The notes beneath the pieces were generated by a model. That model had not been told where the DNA came from, did no database searches, and saw nothing but the letters and a program-made list of their open reading frames with translations. Below, piece by piece: positions 62,301 to 64,000 of a DNA stretch of 64,000 nucleotides (position 1 is its first letter; every line of letters starts with the position of its first letter). Position numbers and translations under genes: made by a program. Location of the stretch: contig JBLSDH010000001.1 in assembly GCA_052315415.1 (NCBI GenBank), forward strand, positions 151,059 through 215,058, in the 5' to 3' direction. The stretch is from Cuniculiplasma sp052315415. Its GTDB lineage: Archaea; Thermoplasmatota; Thermoplasmata; Thermoplasmatales; Thermoplasmataceae.

Positions 62301-62487
62301 CTTAACGAAAAAAAGGGTTAAAGAACTAAGTAAAATATGGAGGGAATATAAGAAGGATAAGGACTGGAAAACATTGCTCTGTAATCTAGGAGAATTCTTG
62401 ACAGAAAAAGTAACGTTAAGAAAAATCGTTATAGAACCATTTGACCGTTCAAAACTTAAGTTGGTAACTATTGATTTTGTTTCATAA
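59305..62487 (+). CDS. Phospholipase D-like nuclease fused to SNF2-type helicase
   Basis: The 1060-aa protein has an N-terminal PLD domain (about 1-190) with one HKD motif, HGKAYIFDD (His120, Lys122, Asp127), followed by GSSNF. Next comes an SNF2-type helicase with Walker A GLGKT (260-264), DESH (339-342), TATP (376-379) and motif VI QRAGRIDR (743-750). A C-terminal tail of about 250 residues has no clear domain. PLD domains of this kind can cut nucleic acids when dimeric. Together with the upstream adenine methylase this suggests a restriction- or DISARM-like defence pair. The start at 59305 is followed by MALQKEIIDNSDGNKLVSFL. Confidence 0.88.
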   Translation: MALQKEIIDNSDGNKLVSFLNRTLKENPETNFDIATAFFNIQAFAMIKDNLNGVSRFRLLLGKTPEIQDEKTLGDVLLEEIKNEVEGLDLTKESESTVKLFINFLKKDNVEVRLFEKFLHGKAYIFDDRIVIGSSNFTAAGLTRYGELNTWKQESQAEYTRREWFEKFWSESIDFKSNLIKILEESRFGNKEYAPYDIYIKSLYELQKEDILEEQKEEKNKPRGLPETKVNLAQFQEDAIARIWTRMKKYGGCIVADSVGLGKTWIAKKILEQIGYYERKNILVVCPAQLREMWRSELKKIDVKENVISQEDLASNSYLEKANRALGGRLDTVELIVVDESHNFRNPLSNRWENFFSLVNDNILKSGRRPYMLFLTATPINNTPWDLYWQIMLLVLMDRTAFIKENIPDLFQFFKEAKDKPSILNDLLNEISIRRTRNYIIENYPEAFLIRDLPNGETEEQKITFPERKLENVNYKLDSAYKGMYREISDVITEKLTMAYYKILDYRKEPLKTEEERLALGRMVAIGGIFRTILLKRLESSVDSFRKSILNHIHFLDKLKEYLKRGKILTKKSYLKYLLRVYDELEDGDIGDVLSDFKIDEYRADDLFKDIDTDIKLLNEILEKVSRIGPEDDSKLNVLKEKLLDLSKSGQIVLFTYYADTLNYIYKEITNDKRFSNLRIEAISSSGVTNKTPQERETIIKRFFEKKIDIILSTDVLSEGQNLQTAKYLINYDLHWNPTRMIQRAGRIDRIGSPYKEIYVYNFFPEEELEELLKLVEILQSKIISFDEAVGLDESVLGEEIHPKVFGIIRRIKDKDEKVFEELERDIFGGGELFYQPLKDFLKNRGFEELEKIPNGVFSGLKKNKLSGIFFYYKYGEEFHFWYLYDFNSGKMFTRKTDILDYINCNHNEMRVIPDFFEKIYDVNKLVLEDIEQTYKEIELSNTQDSQLKHFKGNKDTNFINDILREINEQIEDYLKDYPNDTSIEQMWEPVRDKLIYLPLTKKRVKELSKIWREYKKDKDWKTLLCNLGEFLTEKVTLRKIVIEPFDRSKLKLVTIDFVS

Positions 62488-63936
62488 TTATAAATTTAAC
62501 ATAATCGAAATCCTTATTTCCAATTCCTTTCCTTGTCTTAGACACAAATTCACACCGACTTCGCTAAGCTCAGCCACCCCTTTTTTATCTTCCTATGTTT
62601 ACTATGTTCCTAGTTTTTCCTGCAGTTCTAGGAACAGAGCACCAATTTGAATTAGCGTAAGGAATGGGGAACTTTTACGAAAAAAATTGTGAGTCTAATA
62701 TCAAAAGAGAATTGAATTGCGAAGCAAGACGAGGTAACTTTTCATTGGAGGTGAGGTAAAGAGTCTTGTGCTCATAGCTCGTGTTGTATGTGTTATGTTA
62801 CCATTATGATGGATTAAGCAGAACAAAACATCCAAAGATTCCAAAGAACATAGAATATCAGATGAATTCCATGTTCGTTAAAAATTATCAATATGTTTCT
62901 CCCTTAAATGATCTTAAGGTCAAGGAGAAAAAGGAATTTAAAAAATAAAACTTTAGAGAAGTTCAATTATTCATTAATTACTTACAAGAAGATAAAAAAA
63001 TAAATTTTATGAGAGAAAAAAAGGATTCACTTTAGATCGTATTCGATAATCCAAATGGGAAATATCACAATGGTTTCTTTGAATTATTTAATAATTGAAA
63101 GATCCTGGTAGGTGGATGGATTTTCCATAAATTGTGGAGAAGTTGATACGATTAACATACGATTTAGAACCAGTTGAAAAGCCATTGTGTAATCAGGAGA
63201 GTGAAACACAATTAACGCAATATTGAGTTGAAGGGGCTTTTCAGGTAATATTTTATTGCAGTTTTCATTTATTTTAAATTATTTCAATATAGATAAGTTA
63301 AAAATTATAATTTTAAGGAAATTAAAGTAATATATTAGAGTTATTTATACAATTAGCGATATAGGGCGATGTCCAATCAGCCACTTGCATTCAATTTAAG
63401 ATAGCACATGTGCAAATCCCATATTCCATGAACCAAAAGTTTCACGAACCTCCAATGTTTTCACATTTAATTGCCCATGGATAACTATTGTTTGAGTTTT
63501 TTGATCATATTTCTCATGGAATTGGTATACAAAAACAGAAACAGTTTCTTTAATTCCATTTATTCTAATCCTAACTAATAATTCAGAAATGGTTATGGTT
63601 ACAGCTCATCTTACCTGTTACGAACAGTACCTGGCCTTTAGAATAGGCAAGAATCAATTGGGAAAGTTAACAGTAGTAATTGATTATACCAATTCTAAAT
63701 CATATTTACGTAATCGAACTGGAACCAATTATACAATACAAAGAGAAAAAAAGAAAAGCAGTTTTAGTTGAGATTTAAACACATTTTTAACTGAATTTGA
63801 GTGTTTAAAATTATTTACTGGAAAATCTTTAAATTATAAAACTTCGCAAGAAAAATATTAGAGGATTTCTAAAAACCCATTCCCTGAACAGATAAGGGAA
63901 CAATAACATTTATTCATGGGATAGCCATGTTACTGT
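62488..63936. other. Long spacer with no recognised gene
   Basis: About 1.45 kb of AT-rich sequence with only short ORFs. A 60-aa ORF at 63589-63771 and scattered fragments (for example around 63040-63110, reading FDNPNGKYHNGFFELFNN before a stop) suggest decayed genes. No tRNA, CRISPR repeat or terminal inverted repeat was seen. Confidence 0.4.
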
Positions 63937-64000
63937 GTGAGTGACCTTTACGACACAGTTCTTAGGGAAAAGTACAGGCAATATTTTGTGAATGATCCAC
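63937..64000 (+). CDS. Start of an unknown protein, 3' end outside window
   Basis: A GTG at 63937 opens a frame that stays open to the window edge and reads MSDLYDTVLREKYRQYFVNDP. An in-frame stop lies 13 bases upstream, so the gene must begin here or slightly later. The sequence looks like a real N-terminus, but 21 residues are too few to identify it. Confidence 0.35.
   Translation, partial: MSDLYDTVLREKYRQYFVNDP

Noticed and set aside
55591..62487. Complete BREX or DISARM system
   Set aside because: The methylase looks like PglX and the helicase/PLD like DrmD/DrmC, but no PglZ, BrxC, DrmA or DrmB gene is in the window, so neither name is used.
63589..63771. A 60-aa ORF near the window end
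   Set aside because: No motif, no ribosome binding site or TATA box in place, and a sequence composition unlike its neighbours. Not listed as a gene.
1..64000. CRISPR array or Cas genes
   Set aside because: No run of regularly spaced direct repeats and no Cas motif was seen on either strand.

Overview
This window looks like chromosomal DNA of an AT-rich archaeon of the Thermoplasmata, most likely an acidophilic member of the Thermoplasmatales. The evidence is the archaeal ribosomal gene order (SUI1 and RNase P Rpp29 inside the S10/spc block; S4e, L32e and L19e present; adkA, a DUF106 protein, cmk and cbf5 after secY), archaeal LSm, Nop5, Nop10, aIF2-alpha and MetK, an XPD helicase, Elp3, tRNAs without encoded CCA, and many TATA boxes about 23-26 nt before a start codon, which suggests leaderless mRNAs. 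The species is not identified.

Layout. 1-5115: the end of a universal-stress-type protein converges with a kdpFABC potassium pump operon on the minus strand, whose tiny kdpF is easily missed. 5268-15572: tRNA-Arg(CCG), a PF04008 protein, Elp3, a sugar nucleotidyltransferase, a RimI-like acetyltransferase, an MBL hydrolase, XPD, a TPR protein, a stand-alone AAA_assoc_C-like protein, MetK and PurH. 15628-17137: a zinc ribbon, EF-1beta and a membrane glycosyltransferase. 17131-19312 (minus): L44e, S27e, aIF2-alpha, Nop10 and PAC2. 19403-19901: a decayed transposase-like remnant. 20182-21984 (plus): LSm, L37e and purF. 21974-38775 (minus): one long gene string from L3 through L15, SecY, AdkA, DUF106, Cmk and Cbf5 to Nop5. 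39001-52670: a metabolic and signalling mixture (M20 peptidase, NadM, aminotransferase, two MFS transporters, Lrp-type regulator, acyl-CoA dehydrogenase, PP2C phosphatase, fRMsr-like GAF protein, histidine phosphatase, DUF255 thioredoxin-fold protein, pilin-like protein).

From tRNA-Ala(TGC) at 53062 onward the window becomes accessory: sparse genes, long decayed gaps, a frameshifted exported protein coupled to a two-helix membrane protein, and a two-gene module of a 1210-aa Eco57I-type adenine methyltransferase and a 1060-aa phospholipase D-SNF2 helicase fusion. That module is the best candidate for an uncommon defence system here. It resembles parts of DISARM and BREX but lacks their other hallmark genes in this window.

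Working together: the 17-39 kb region supplies ribosome assembly, protein export, nucleotide kinases and the H/ACA and C/D RNA-modification proteins (Cbf5, Nop10, Nop5). The ends carry ion homeostasis (Kdp) and defence. All functional calls come from reading protein motifs by eye; no database search was run.
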